The notes under the pieces were generated by a model. It was given only the letters and a program-made list of their open reading frames with translations. It was not told the DNA's origin and ran no database searches. Made by a program: the position numbers and the translations under genes. 64,000 nucleotides of DNA from Temperatibacter marinus (lineage in GTDB: Bacteria > Pseudomonadota > Alphaproteobacteria > Sphingomonadales > Kordiimonadaceae): the NCBI RefSeq assembly GCF_031598375.1, contig NZ_CP123872.1, positions 310,001 to 374,000 of the forward strand, given 5' to 3'. Position 1 is the stretch's first letter, and every line of letters begins with the position of its first letter. Shown here piece by piece: positions 25,442 to 34,945 of the stretch.

Positions 25442-27198
25442 TCTACTTCTCCTTTAAGAGGAGTATCTTTTATCTCAGGCGCCACTTTGGAAAATTGCTT
25501 AATGACAGCTTCCGTCGTATCAAACTGCCTCACTTGCCCTTCATGTAAAACAAGCATATGGGTTGTCATCTGCATCAATCTCACATTATGAGAAATTAAG
25601 ACGGTGCAGATATCCTCATGCCGAAGCAGCTGGATAACTTTCACAAGCTCCTGCTCACCGACTGTATCTAAATTGCTGTCCGGCTCGTCAAGTACGACCA
25701 AAAGCGGATCCCCAAAAAGAGCTCTTGCTAAGGCTATGCGCTGTGCTTGTCCTCCTGATACGACGAGACCACCTGGGCCAATTTTAGTCTGATAACCTTC
25801 GGGAAAGGCAAGGATAAGATCATGACATTGGGCGCGCTCTGCAGCACGAATGATATGAGCATCCTCAACCTCAGAAAAGCGGGCGATATTTTGGGCGACA
25901 GTACCGGGAAAGAGTTCGACGGACTGCGGTAAATATCCAATCAACTCTCCCTTTTGCTGATTATTAAACTGAGTGACCTCAACCCCGCCAAGCCGAACAG
26001 CGCCCCGCGTAGGTTTCACTGTTCCAATAAGATAGTTGCTCAGATAGGTTTTCCCTGCACCGCTTGGCCCAATAATACCTAGGGTCGACCGAGTGGGGAT
26101 GTCAAATGTAATGCCTTTTAAAATCGCATCATGGCCACTTTTTCCTGCCACTAAGGATTTCACAGACAACCGACTATCTGGCCTCGGCAAATCTAAATGT
26201 TCTTCTAAGTCTGCCAATTCATCTAGGCGGGCCCGCATTCTTCTATAAGCTGCATTGGCTTTCACAATCTGACGCCAGACGCCAATGGCTTGCTCAACAG
26301 GCGCAAAAGCACGGCCCGCAAGAATTGAGCCTGCAACAATGGCTCCTGCGGTGATTTGCTGTTGAATAGCAAGATAGCCACCAAGACCAAGCATGCCGAT
26401 TTGAAGCCCCAGCCTCAGAGCTTTGGTAATCCCAAGCAGTAAGCCAACTCTCCCGTTTGCCGCGCCTTGAAGCATAACACTAGGGTCTCTATCATGAGTC
26501 CAATTTGATTTAATACCATCTGCCAAATTCATCGATTGCAGTACAGCGGCATTTCGTAGGCTTGTATCAAAAAAATTATTGGCTAATGCCCCATGCTTCG
26601 CTGCCTCTTCCATTAAGGGCTTTGAAAGACGATCCGTCGCAATCGCAAGCAATAATATAAGCAGAGCCCCCACTAAAGCAAAAAGGCCGAGAAGGGGGTG
26701 AATAAGAGCAATAACTAGAATAAAAAGGGGCGCCCAAGGCGCGTCGAAGAAAATCAACGGAGCATTGCTGCCAATGAATTGTCTCACAGTATCCAGGTCC
26801 CGAACTATTTGCCCAGCTTGACTACCGCGAGCTGCATCTCCTACAGCAATTTTAAAGGTATCTTCTCGTGTAATGGCGTCTAGCTCAACGCCGAAATGCA
26901 CTAGCATTCTATTCCTTATGGAATCGAGTGCCCCAAAGATGATCAATAGCAGCAAGGCAATACCCGTTAAGGCGATCAATGTTTCGACACTACCATTAGA
27001 CATAACACGATCATATAATTGCAACATATAGATTGGTGAGACCAGAAAAAGTAGATTCACAATGGCGGAAAATAAAATCACTCGCACAACGATTTTTCTC
27101 GCCCGCGTGACGAGTCTTTCAGATTCTTTTGACCAACTTTTAAAAAGCGACACTCTTTTACCCCTGTAATCCTCGACCTTTACAACACTGTATGCCAT
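25438..27198 (-). CDS. Type I secretion ABC transporter (PrtD-like)
   Basis: A 586-residue exporter half-transporter. A membrane part with about six helices (residues 35-310) is followed by the ATPase: Walker A GPSGAGKTY, signature VVSGGQAQRIALARAL and Walker B LLVVLDEPDSNLD. It lacks the N-terminal C39 peptidase-like region of HlyB, as PrtD-type exporters do, and these usually move RTX proteins with uncleaved C-terminal signals. No RTX or other substrate gene is visible nearby. The gene leads the minus-strand run and is divergent from the TolC-like gene. Confidence 0.92.
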   Translation of the reverse strand: MAYSVVKVEDYRGKRVSLFKSWSKESERLVTRARKIVVRVILFSAIVNLLFLVSPIYMLQLYDRVMSNGSVETLIALTGIALLLLIIFGALDSIRNRMLVHFGVELDAITREDTFKIAVGDAARGSQAGQIVRDLDTVRQFIGSNAPLIFFDAPWAPLFILVIALIHPLLGLFALVGALLILLLAIATDRLSKPLMEEAAKHGALANNFFDTSLRNAAVLQSMNLADGIKSNWTHDRDPSVMLQGAANGRVGLLLGITKALRLGLQIGMLGLGGYLAIQQQITAGAIVAGSILAGRAFAPVEQAIGVWRQIVKANAAYRRMRARLDELADLEEHLDLPRPDSRLSVKSLVAGKSGHDAILKGITFDIPTRSTLGIIGPSGAGKTYLSNYLIGTVKPTRGAVRLGGVEVTQFNNQQKGELIGYLPQSVELFPGTVAQNIARFSEVEDAHIIRAAERAQCHDLILAFPEGYQTKIGPGGLVVSGGQAQRIALARALFGDPLLVVLDEPDSNLDTVGEQELVKVIQLLRHEDICTVLISHNVRLMQMTTHMLVLHEGQVRQFDTTEAVIKQFSKVAPEIKDTPLKGEVE

Positions 27199-27309
27199 AT
27201 CTTGCTCTTAATGAAAAAGCTATATATCACTATGATTGATCGTTATGAAACTATAAAGAAAAAAGCAAAAATTTCGGATATATTGTAACGATACCTTGAG
27301 GAGACTTCC

Positions 27310-28656
27310 ATGCGCCGCTTAATAATCGCTCCCCTTGCGACTGTCCTAATGATAACCCCTGCATCAGCCGCTCAATGTTTAACAAGCCCTGCTGCAGAAA
27401 AAAGCATCACCACCTCAGTTCTTTCCTTGAAAAGGGTTTTAGAACTGACCCTAGAAAATGATCAACGCATTGAAGCCGCAAGATTTGGTATTGATATGGC
27501 GCGCCATGACCTATCTGATGCCAAGTCTTTCTATCGACCAAAGATCTCCGGCATTGGTCGTCTGTCTGTGAATGACCGGCCAACCCTTGTCCAACAATCC
27601 ATCACAGGGGCTGAGCAACGATTAGATCAGGATGGCACAAGCTATTACGGAGGCCTTGAGGTTTCACAAAATATATACGGATTTGGTCGCTACGCGGCCT
27701 TAATCGGAAAGAACAAAGCCGCTATTGAACAAAACCGATATCATTTAAAAATGACCGAGCAAGAAGCGCTTCTTGAAGCCATCTTTGCTTATCTTGACTA
27801 TGGCAGCGCCTTAGCCCGCCACAAAGCCTTTGAAGCCTATTCAGCAGATATGCGTGACTTAGTAAAAAGAACCAAAGATAAGTTCGACAATCAGCTTATA
27901 GGACGGGGTGAGTTCATGCTTGTTCGCTCAAGACTACAGCAAGCGAAAGCCTCTCTCAATACAAACAAAATCTCTACAACACGCGCTTTCCAGCGCTTGG
28001 CAAAGTTAATTAACAAGCAAGATTTTGATATAAACGTACAACAATTTCCCACCTATGAGCGCTTCCTTCCCAAAACTCTCAACGAAGCAATTGATCGCTC
28101 TCAAGAGTATGACCCTCGAGTAAAAGCGGCTCAGGAATTAGTAAAAATAAAACAATTAGAAGCCAAATATTCTAAAGCCCAAAGCCATCCGCAAATCAGC
28201 CTTTCTGCCAGTGTTGTCAGAGGTCAAGGGCAATTGGAAGAAAGAAGCACTCAGGAAGCAGTCGTAGGTCTAAATCTCTCTATGCCCCTCTATGACGGTG
28301 GTAGCACACGGTCAAAAACACGCCGTGCAAAATCTGCAACAAATCAAGCCAATGCCCTGCTTGTCGACGAAGTTGCCAGTGCTGAAGAAAGAGTGACTGC
28401 GGCTTGGAAAATTTATGAAAGTTTACAGGTGAGTGAATTAACTTGGGCAAAGGCTTATGATGCTGAAATGAAAGCAGTAGAAGAAATCAAACAAGAAGTT
28501 GATAATCAACTGAGCTCTCTTATTGTGCTCCTGGAAGCGAGAGAACAACTGGTCCAGACTGAAGTAAACAAAATCTCCTCAGTCTATGAAAAACTAAAAT
28601 CAGGGTATGAGCTTCTTACATATTCTGGGAAACTAACTGACCTACTGAAACCCTAG
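27310..28656 (+). CDS. TolC-family outer-membrane channel
   Basis: A 448-residue outer-membrane efflux protein. The signal peptide ends near PASAA. Two similar halves with long helices follow, with family features such as LKRVLELTLENDQRIEAARF near the start and LSLPLYDGGSTRSKTRRA-like segment (NLSMPLYDGG) in the second half. It provides the exit duct for the divergent ABC exporter and adaptor. The 111-base gap between the divergent genes should hold both promoters. Confidence 0.9.
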   Translation: MRRLIIAPLATVLMITPASAAQCLTSPAAEKSITTSVLSLKRVLELTLENDQRIEAARFGIDMARHDLSDAKSFYRPKISGIGRLSVNDRPTLVQQSITGAEQRLDQDGTSYYGGLEVSQNIYGFGRYAALIGKNKAAIEQNRYHLKMTEQEALLEAIFAYLDYGSALARHKAFEAYSADMRDLVKRTKDKFDNQLIGRGEFMLVRSRLQQAKASLNTNKISTTRAFQRLAKLINKQDFDINVQQFPTYERFLPKTLNEAIDRSQEYDPRVKAAQELVKIKQLEAKYSKAQSHPQISLSASVVRGQGQLEERSTQEAVVGLNLSMPLYDGGSTRSKTRRAKSATNQANALLVDEVASAEERVTAAWKIYESLQVSELTWAKAYDAEMKAVEEIKQEVDNQLSSLIVLLEAREQLVQTEVNKISSVYEKLKSGYELLTYSGKLTDLLKP

Positions 28657-28745
28657 AGGGCTGTCATTCTTTGAGGAATTCTGAGCTCTGAGATCCATGT
28701 CCGAAAACGGCGAGAAATATTAAAGCACTATGGTACCCTTCGCCC

Positions 28746-29312
28746 ATGACAAAAGATGAAAACATTTTATACCAAGCGCTCGTGGCTCGGGATGCCAACT
28801 TTGACGGCCATTTCTATTTTGGGGTAACCTCTACAGGAATATATTGCAGGCCTATATGCCCCGCGATTAAACCCAAACCACAAAATGTCCTTTTCTTCAC
28901 ATCCTATTCTGATGCCGAGGATGCAGGCTTTAGAGCCTGCAAAAGATGTCGCCCGGAGAGCCGCCCTGGCAGCCCAGCATGGCACGGAACAGAAACCACT
29001 GTAAAAAAAGCACTCCGCTACATAGCTCAAGGGTTTTTAGAGCAAAATTCCCTCAATGACTTAGCCGATAAATGTGGTATTTCCTCTCGCCATTTACGCC
29101 GGCTATTTCAGCAACATCTTGGAAGATCGCCCCATCAAATTTCTAGTCAGAGACGGATAGAAATTGCCGTTAAACTTTTGGAAACGACCGATCACTCAAT
29201 TGCAACGATTGCTTTTGCCAGTGGCTTTAAAAGCCTGCGTCGCTTTAATGATCACTTTAAGGAAATATATCGGACGTCACCTTCCCTTTATAGAAGGAAA
29301 ACTAATGGCTGA
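28746..29312 (+). CDS. Ada-type methylphosphotriester repair activator
   Basis: A 188-residue protein corresponding to the N-terminal half of Ada. Four zinc cysteines are present (C34, C38, C65, C68), in IYCRPICPA and RACKRCRPES; C34 aligns with the residue that takes a methyl group from DNA phosphotriesters in E. coli Ada. An AraC-type helix-turn-helix follows (about 85-185: NSLNDLADKCGISSRHLRRLF). It should repair phosphotriesters and then activate alkylation-damage genes. The methylguanine half is a separate gene that overlaps its end. Confidence 0.92.
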   Translation: MTKDENILYQALVARDANFDGHFYFGVTSTGIYCRPICPAIKPKPQNVLFFTSYSDAEDAGFRACKRCRPESRPGSPAWHGTETTVKKALRYIAQGFLEQNSLNDLADKCGISSRHLRRLFQQHLGRSPHQISSQRRIEIAVKLLETTDHSIATIAFASGFKSLRRFNDHFKEIYRTSPSLYRRKTNG

Positions 29313-29811
29313 TTTAAGAAAATCACAGTTTCAAACGCCCATAGGCTGCCTCACACTCTTACACTCCAAAGAAGGCCTTTGTCTGGCAGAATTTACAGAT
29401 CGAGTTGAGAGAATTTCACGATTTATTGGAACTCAGTCCGTGAAAGACGATCACCCCCCTCAAGAAGTGAAACATGCCCTAACCGACTATTTTAATGGTA
29501 GATTATCCGCGCTTGAGGCAATAGAAATTTTTCCAATTGGCACAGACTATCAAAGAAAAGTATGGACTTATCTCCAGACGATCCCTTTAGGGACAACACA
29601 ATCATACGGGGAAATGGCAACGGCAATTAATAGCAGTGCGCGTGCTGTGGGCACGGCAAATGGAAGAAATAATTTAGCCCTTTTCATCCCCTGTCACCGT
29701 GTCATAGGAAAAGATGGTCGCTTAACTGGGTATGCTGGTGGATTGGACCGCAAACATTGGCTATTGCGGCATGAAGAAGCTCTTGAGGGCACTCATGAAT
29801 TTCCTTTCTAA
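29305..29811 (+). CDS. ogt: Methylated-DNA-protein cysteine methyltransferase
   Basis: A 168-residue O6-alkylguanine-DNA alkyltransferase. The acceptor cysteine is in IPCHRVIG (C130), and the upstream helix-turn-helix with arginine finger reads SARAVGTANGRN. It removes alkyl groups from O6-guanine in a one-time reaction. ATG 29305 is used because GAAGGA stands before it and ATGGCTGA overlaps the stop of the Ada-type gene, so both are translated together. A longer frame starting at 29164 is within the other gene and is not used. Confidence 0.93.
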   Translation: MADLRKSQFQTPIGCLTLLHSKEGLCLAEFTDRVERISRFIGTQSVKDDHPPQEVKHALTDYFNGRLSALEAIEIFPIGTDYQRKVWTYLQTIPLGTTQSYGEMATAINSSARAVGTANGRNNLALFIPCHRVIGKDGRLTGYAGGLDRKHWLLRHEEALEGTHEFPF

Positions 29812-30434
29812 AGGCTACACTGCTGAGACACGGACTTTAATTTTATCGCCGCACGATGGGAAACAGTATATGTGGCATTCATGAAGGACTGGATAATCGA
29901 ATCACTCCCTACCTCATTCACATCGACATTTTCGCTCACAGTAAATTCAGAAATAATCATCCCTGTCTTCAGCTGTATCAGAACCATTTCCATTTTAATC
30001 TGAACTTGGCCAAAATCTGTTTCTGTCTGAACATCTGGACTTCTAAGCTGATAATCCACCAACCGTACGCCCAGCCGACACCCCACCTGGATATCCAGAG
30101 ACCCTTCGCCGTATGCTCTCATGTTACCACGGGCTCGTACTGCAGAAACCATATAATCTCTTATCATATCAGCAGGATGGCCGGCCCAAGCAACACCCGA
30201 CATTTCCAACTGCTCCCCAGAAGGCATCCGAACAACGATGGATTCACCATCCAAACCTGCGCTGAAGGTAAATTCATCCACAAAAACAGTGGAGGTTTCT
30301 GAAGGTAATTCAGAAATTTCATCCGGATATTGTACAGAATAAATACGATCAGAACTCTTATTTCCAAGATCAATAATCGGACCACATCCTGCCATCGCAA
30401 GCGCTAGAAGAAATAGTGCTAAATATCGGATCAT
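29808..30434 (-). CDS. ABC-type transport auxiliary lipoprotein (PqiC-like)
   Basis: A 208-residue lipoprotein with lipobox AMAGC and a mature part resembling the PqiC/YmbA transport auxiliary family (FVDEFTFSAGLDGESIVVRM; MEMVLIQLKTGMIISEFTVSENVDV). Such lipoproteins sit at the outer membrane and help MCE-type tunnels hand over lipids. Its start overlaps the MCE gene stop as ATGA, and its end overlaps the convergent ogt gene by 4 bases. Confidence 0.8.
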   Translation of the reverse strand: MIRYLALFLLALAMAGCGPIIDLGNKSSDRIYSVQYPDEISELPSETSTVFVDEFTFSAGLDGESIVVRMPSGEQLEMSGVAWAGHPADMIRDYMVSAVRARGNMRAYGEGSLDIQVGCRLGVRLVDYQLRSPDVQTETDFGQVQIKMEMVLIQLKTGMIISEFTVSENVDVNEVGSDSIIQSFMNATYTVSHRAAIKLKSVSQQCSL

Positions 30435-31396
30435 TTTTCTTTCTCCACTTTCCCTGTATTGGGATTGTATTTTTGTGGCTCCGGTGGAAATACCACGCGT
30501 GCAGGATTTGCTTCAATCTTTCGAGTCAATCTAGAGAGCGCACGCGCCGTAGAGCGCAGGTCCATAATCATTCGACTAATTTCCGGCAATGTCCCGCTAA
30601 CAAATGTTGTCACGGTTCCTTCATTTGCAGCTACCAATTGATCCATTCTCTTTGCCATGGAATTGATATTCACCAGCGCTTCTGTAGCCTGATTAATCAG
30701 ACGTTTAGCATCCTGAGCAAGCAATTCATTTCCAGAATCAGCAAGAGCATTAACCTTTGATAGAGTGACCGTCACATTTTGCATTAAGCTCTTTGCTTCT
30801 GCGACCATCAAATCCAAGTCCTCTGTACCCTGGGCTAAATTCCCTGTTAATCGATTTGTATTTTTTAAAATGCCTGAAACTTCTGAGCGATTTTCTTCAT
30901 TCAGAAGTAATTGCAAAGCGCCAACAGCTTTGATCGCCTCATCTACGAGGTTTGGTGCTTTATCAAAAATAGCTTGGAAGTTAGACGATTCAGCCTGAAT
31001 GACGGGAAAGTCTTGCCCTTCTTGAATAAGGAGAGGGGGGGCCGATGCGTCCCCGCCCATAATTTCAATATAGGCAACGCCAGTGAGACCTTGGAATTCT
31101 AGCCGGGCTCGAGATTGGCTGTTCACTTGCACTTCTTTTCGAATCCTCACATGAACTCTTACTTCTTGAGGATTTGGAGCTAAGGTAATTCGACGAACAT
31201 CTCCAACTGGAATTCCGAGATAATAGACAGTACCTCTATTAACCAAACCAGAGACTGAACCTGTAAAATATATGTCATAATCACTATATTCTGCATCAGG
31301 ATCTACTTTCGCCATCCAGATGGCAAAGGCGACCAAGCCTGCTAAAAAGACGAGAACAAATGACCCGACAAGTAAATGTGATGCACGCGTTTCCAT
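30431..31396 (-). CDS. mlaD: MCE-family lipid transport protein (MlaD-like)
   Basis: A 321-residue protein with one N-terminal transmembrane helix (about 8-30) and a single MCE domain (about 42-120: GSVSGLVNRGTVYYLGIPVGDVRRI ends the first part in split form). A long helical C-terminal tail follows. MCE proteins form rings in the periplasm that bind lipids for the ABC transporter. It is 3 bases after the ATPase gene and overlaps the lipoprotein gene. The direction of lipid movement cannot be told. Confidence 0.88.
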   Translation of the reverse strand: METRASHLLVGSFVLVFLAGLVAFAIWMAKVDPDAEYSDYDIYFTGSVSGLVNRGTVYYLGIPVGDVRRITLAPNPQEVRVHVRIRKEVQVNSQSRARLEFQGLTGVAYIEIMGGDASAPPLLIQEGQDFPVIQAESSNFQAIFDKAPNLVDEAIKAVGALQLLLNEENRSEVSGILKNTNRLTGNLAQGTEDLDLMVAEAKSLMQNVTVTLSKVNALADSGNELLAQDAKRLINQATEALVNINSMAKRMDQLVAANEGTVTTFVSGTLPEISRMIMDLRSTARALSRLTRKIEANPARVVFPPEPQKYNPNTGKVEKEK

Positions 31397-31399
31397 ACT

Positions 31400-32224
31400 T
31401 TATCCTTCCCCTGCTGTCATTTGGGGGGTTAACTCTTTTTGACTGCGCTCTTTCATAGAAATGCCTGCCGCTCTTGCCCTTGGCCCTTTAAAATATTCTC
31501 GTATCCAAGGATGGTCATAGTTGATCACCTCGTCAAGGGGCGCATTAATTAAAATCCGCTTTTCACCAAGCACTGCGATCCGATCACATACTCTGTAGAG
31601 TGTGTCTAGATCGTGCGTTATGAGGAAAACCGTTAAGCCAAGTGTTTCCGTTAATTCCCGAATTAAATCATCAAAGGCAGCTGCGCCAATGGGATCCAAT
31701 CCGGCAGTCGGTTCGTCGAGAAACAGTACATCAGGGTCTAAGGCCAAAGCGCGTGCCAAAGCTGCTCTTTTCCTCATACCTCCCGACAACTCAGAGGGTA
31801 GTTTCATAGCTGCATCTAACGGCAAGCCTGCCAGCCTAATCTTTACAGTTGTGATATCATCCAATAACCCTTGCCGCATGGAAAAATGCTCTCGAAGAGG
31901 TACTTGAACATTTTGCCCGACAGTTAAAGAGGAAAATAAGGCCCCATCTTGAAAAAGCACACCCCAGTCTCTGCGTGACTTAAACGATTGTGCCGAGGTT
32001 AACTGAGACTGCACATCCCCATTAATTCTGATACTTCCCTCTTGGGGTGTAAGCAAACCAATGATATTTTTCATGAGAACTGATTTACCAGTACCAGAGC
32101 CCCCAACAACACCCACAATCTCACCGCGGCGCACGTCCATATCCAAATTATCATGAATAATTGTTGAGCCAAAGGCAGTCTTGAGCCCCCGGATTTCAAT
32201 AATATTATCTGTCTCTGTCATCAT
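31400..32224 (-). CDS. mlaF: Lipid ABC transporter ATPase (MlaF-like)
   Basis: A 274-residue ATPase with Walker A GGSGTGKSVL, signature ELSGGMRKRAALARAL and Walker B DVLFLDEPTAGLD. The SGGM form of the signature is typical of MlaF. It starts 6 bases after the permease gene. It powers the MlaE-like permease. Confidence 0.92.
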   Translation of the reverse strand: MMTETDNIIEIRGLKTAFGSTIIHDNLDMDVRRGEIVGVVGGSGTGKSVLMKNIIGLLTPQEGSIRINGDVQSQLTSAQSFKSRRDWGVLFQDGALFSSLTVGQNVQVPLREHFSMRQGLLDDITTVKIRLAGLPLDAAMKLPSELSGGMRKRAALARALALDPDVLFLDEPTAGLDPIGAAAFDDLIRELTETLGLTVFLITHDLDTLYRVCDRIAVLGEKRILINAPLDEVINYDHPWIREYFKGPRARAAGISMKERSQKELTPQMTAGEG

Positions 32225-32230
32225 CTACCC

Positions 32231-33412
32231 CTACATATTCAAAGCTGTGAAGAAGATGGCAAAAAGAGCATCAAGAATGATGACTAAGAAAATGGATTGA
32301 ACCACCGATTTTGTTGTGTGGTAGCCAAGGCTATCCGCATTATTTTTGACGCTTAAACCTTCGTAACAACCACTGACTGCAATGACTGCCGCAAAGGCCG
32401 GGGCTTTCAAAATACCTACCCAGTAATGAGTGAGAGGGACTTCCTCTTGCAAGTAAACAAGAAAGCTAGCGAATGAAATATCCAGTTGAACTGCAGCCAT
32501 CGTAGCACCGCCGAGAATACCGAGCACGTCCGCATAAACGGTCAATAAAGGCATTGCGATAACGAGGGCAATGAACCGGGGTATGACAAGGACTTCCATA
32601 GGACTCAGTCCTAAGGTCTTCATCGCGTCAATCTCTTCATTGATTTTCATAGACCCAATTTGGGCCGTAAACGCACTGCCTGACCTTCCGGCAACAATGA
32701 TCGCAGTTAATAGAACCCCTAATTCCCTTAAATGAGTAATACCCAGCATATCAATCACCAGAATATCGGCTCCGAATTTAGCCAATTGGATTGACCCTTG
32801 ATTTACCATCACGGCTCCGATGAGAAATGAAATCAACCCAACAATTCCCAGCGCCCGAAGGCCGACAGCTTCTAATTGAATAATCATGGCTTTATATCGA
32901 AAGCGCCAGGGCATAAAAATGACCCGCGCTAGAGTTGCCAAAATAAACCCAATGAAACTTAACAACTGTCCGAGGTTCAGCGCTGCAGATTCGATCGATT
33001 TTCCTATATCGCTGACAAGTTCCGTAAACCAATTTGGCTCTGGCGGCATACAATCTGCCCGTTCGAAACTATTCTCTACCATCTCCAGTAGGTGATCATA
33101 TTTTGGTGACAAATTTGAACGAGAAACAGGACCCGCAGGGGCAAGATGAGCTGTTAATTTCCTGATTAAAATCGCTCCTGCCGTATCAAGACGGTTTACG
33201 CGAGAACAATCTATCTCAACAGGATGTCGTCCTGTGATAGCGATATTTCTAATTTCTTCATCAAGCGAGCCTGCATGATCGACAACCCACTCTCCTATAA
33301 GAGAGGCCCTAAAAGCCCCTTCTTTCATCTCTGTTAGGAGAGCAGTTTTTGTATCACGATCTTGCATAGATAAATCTTTGACCTCAAAGTATTTTTTCGT
33401 TAAAGCTATCAT
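32231..33412 (-). CDS. mlaE: STAS-MlaE fusion permease
   Basis: A 393-residue inner-membrane protein. Residues 25-115 look like a STAS domain (VEIDCSRVNRLDTAGAILIRKL). From residue 150 follows the MlaE permease with five helices and the conserved LTAIIVAGRSGSAFTAQIG and MKINEEIDAMKTLGLSPM segments. In E. coli the STAS part is the separate MlaB; fusions are common in alphaproteobacteria. It leads an operon with ATPase, MCE protein and lipoprotein, forming a lipid transporter for the outer membrane. Confidence 0.92.
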   Translation of the reverse strand: MIALTKKYFEVKDLSMQDRDTKTALLTEMKEGAFRASLIGEWVVDHAGSLDEEIRNIAITGRHPVEIDCSRVNRLDTAGAILIRKLTAHLAPAGPVSRSNLSPKYDHLLEMVENSFERADCMPPEPNWFTELVSDIGKSIESAALNLGQLLSFIGFILATLARVIFMPWRFRYKAMIIQLEAVGLRALGIVGLISFLIGAVMVNQGSIQLAKFGADILVIDMLGITHLRELGVLLTAIIVAGRSGSAFTAQIGSMKINEEIDAMKTLGLSPMEVLVIPRFIALVIAMPLLTVYADVLGILGGATMAAVQLDISFASFLVYLQEEVPLTHYWVGILKAPAFAAVIAVSGCYEGLSVKNNADSLGYHTTKSVVQSIFLVIILDALFAIFFTALNM

Positions 33413-33468
33413 ACTTTATACGTGTGCCTTATGCTAAACAGATTCAAGGCAAAAAAGAAGGTAAAATT

Positions 33469-34869
33469 TTGTCCACTACTGAGCAAAACCCACTTTTTAT
33501 CCTCGCTGACTGGATCTCGGCCATTCAGTCAAACTGGAGTGATCAATCTCTCCTAACTGCTCAAAACTGTTTTGTTGATACTGTAGGCTGCATGGTCCCT
33601 GGGTCTAGAGAAGAGGTGACAGAACGCATCTTGCCTGTTGCGTCCCGTTGGGGTATTGGGAAATGCTCCCTTGTCGGATCCCCCCAAGGCCTATCAGCAC
33701 CTATGGCAGCGCTTGTAAACGGCACAGCTGCTCATGCTCTTGATTTTGATGACGATTTCGACCCTGGCAAATGCCACCCTTCTGCTGCGATCATTCCTGC
33801 TCTTCTCGCAAAAGCTGAAGAAATGGATAAAACCGGTTTAGATCTTCTTGACGCTTACATCGTTGCCCTTGAGGTCACAGGGCGTGTGGGCCAAGCACTG
33901 AATCCCTTCCATAGAAGGCGCGGATGGCATGCGACAGCGACTATAGGCACTATTGGCGCCACCGCCGGTCTGTGCCGCTTAATGGAACTCAATAGTGAAG
34001 CAACGCGACATGCACTTTCAGCATGTACAAGCATGGCCGCTGGCTTTATGAGCCAATTTGGATCCATGATCAAACCGATGCATGCAGGATTAGCTGCGAT
34101 GCGGGCAGTCATGGCTGCTGAACTAGCAGAAGCTGGTATTACAGCAGGAGCTCATAGCTTTGATGGCCCTTATAGCCTGAGAACTCTGATGGTAGGTCTA
34201 GATGTTGACGAGTTAGCAGAAGAGATGAAGTCGAAGGACGAATACGGACAAAAGAGCATGTTCCTCCTAGACGACCTTGGCGCTCCGCTTATCATTGATG
34301 AGTTCGGCGTAAAGGTGAAAAGATTTCCAAATTGTGGCAGTGTGCACCGTGCTTTAGATAACCTCCTAGATCTTATGAAGGCCCATAATTTCTCTGCTCA
34401 ATCGGTAGAAAACATTCATGTTAGAGCCCCTGTCGCCCATCTAAAAAACATCCCTTACGACACTCCCAAAACACCATTAGAGGCGAAATTTAGCCTTCCT
34501 TACGGACTGGCTGTCGGGTTAAATTCGGGTCACATTGGACTTGATGACTTTAAGGAAACTGCCCTTAACAGGCCCGAAATTTTGAAGCTATATTCTCTAA
34601 TATCCTATGAAGGAGTGAATGAGCTTGAAAGTGATTTCCCGACAGAAACATCTGTTAAGCTTAAAGATGGTCGCGAACTGGTAAAGAGTCGCTATCATGC
34701 GGTTGGTAGCAAGGCTTATCCTTTGAAGACTGAGGAAATCTGGAAGAAATTTTATAGTAATACTAATTCATTTCGGATTCATAATGATATAACAACTTTC
34801 TTAAGCAAGATGACAACCGGACCTTCTTGCCGCCGTTTCATGCATGCATTAAAAAATATTTCTTCCTAA
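33469..34869 (+). CDS. MmgE/PrpD-family protein
   Basis: A 466-residue MmgE/PrpD-family protein, a fold that includes 2-methylcitrate dehydratase, cis-aconitate decarboxylase and iminodisuccinate epimerase. Characteristic segments are HALDFDDDFDPGKCHPSAAIIPALLA, GWHATATIGTIGATAG and KRFPNCGSVHRALDN. TTG 33469 is preferred since AGAAGG is 8 bases before it; a GTG at 33424 adds 15 atypical residues. It is divergent from the lipid transporter operon with no methylcitrate genes nearby, so the substrate is uncertain. Confidence 0.85.
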   Translation: MSTTEQNPLFILADWISAIQSNWSDQSLLTAQNCFVDTVGCMVPGSREEVTERILPVASRWGIGKCSLVGSPQGLSAPMAALVNGTAAHALDFDDDFDPGKCHPSAAIIPALLAKAEEMDKTGLDLLDAYIVALEVTGRVGQALNPFHRRRGWHATATIGTIGATAGLCRLMELNSEATRHALSACTSMAAGFMSQFGSMIKPMHAGLAAMRAVMAAELAEAGITAGAHSFDGPYSLRTLMVGLDVDELAEEMKSKDEYGQKSMFLLDDLGAPLIIDEFGVKVKRFPNCGSVHRALDNLLDLMKAHNFSAQSVENIHVRAPVAHLKNIPYDTPKTPLEAKFSLPYGLAVGLNSGHIGLDDFKETALNRPEILKLYSLISYEGVNELESDFPTETSVKLKDGRELVKSRYHAVGSKAYPLKTEEIWKKFYSNTNSFRIHNDITTFLSKMTTGPSCRRFMHALKNISS

Positions 34870-34945
34870 TTCTTTCTTATTTCCATCAAAGTTTTGACTC
34901 TATTGCTGAATAGCTTTTAAGCTAAGGGTAGGAGAATCGAAAACC

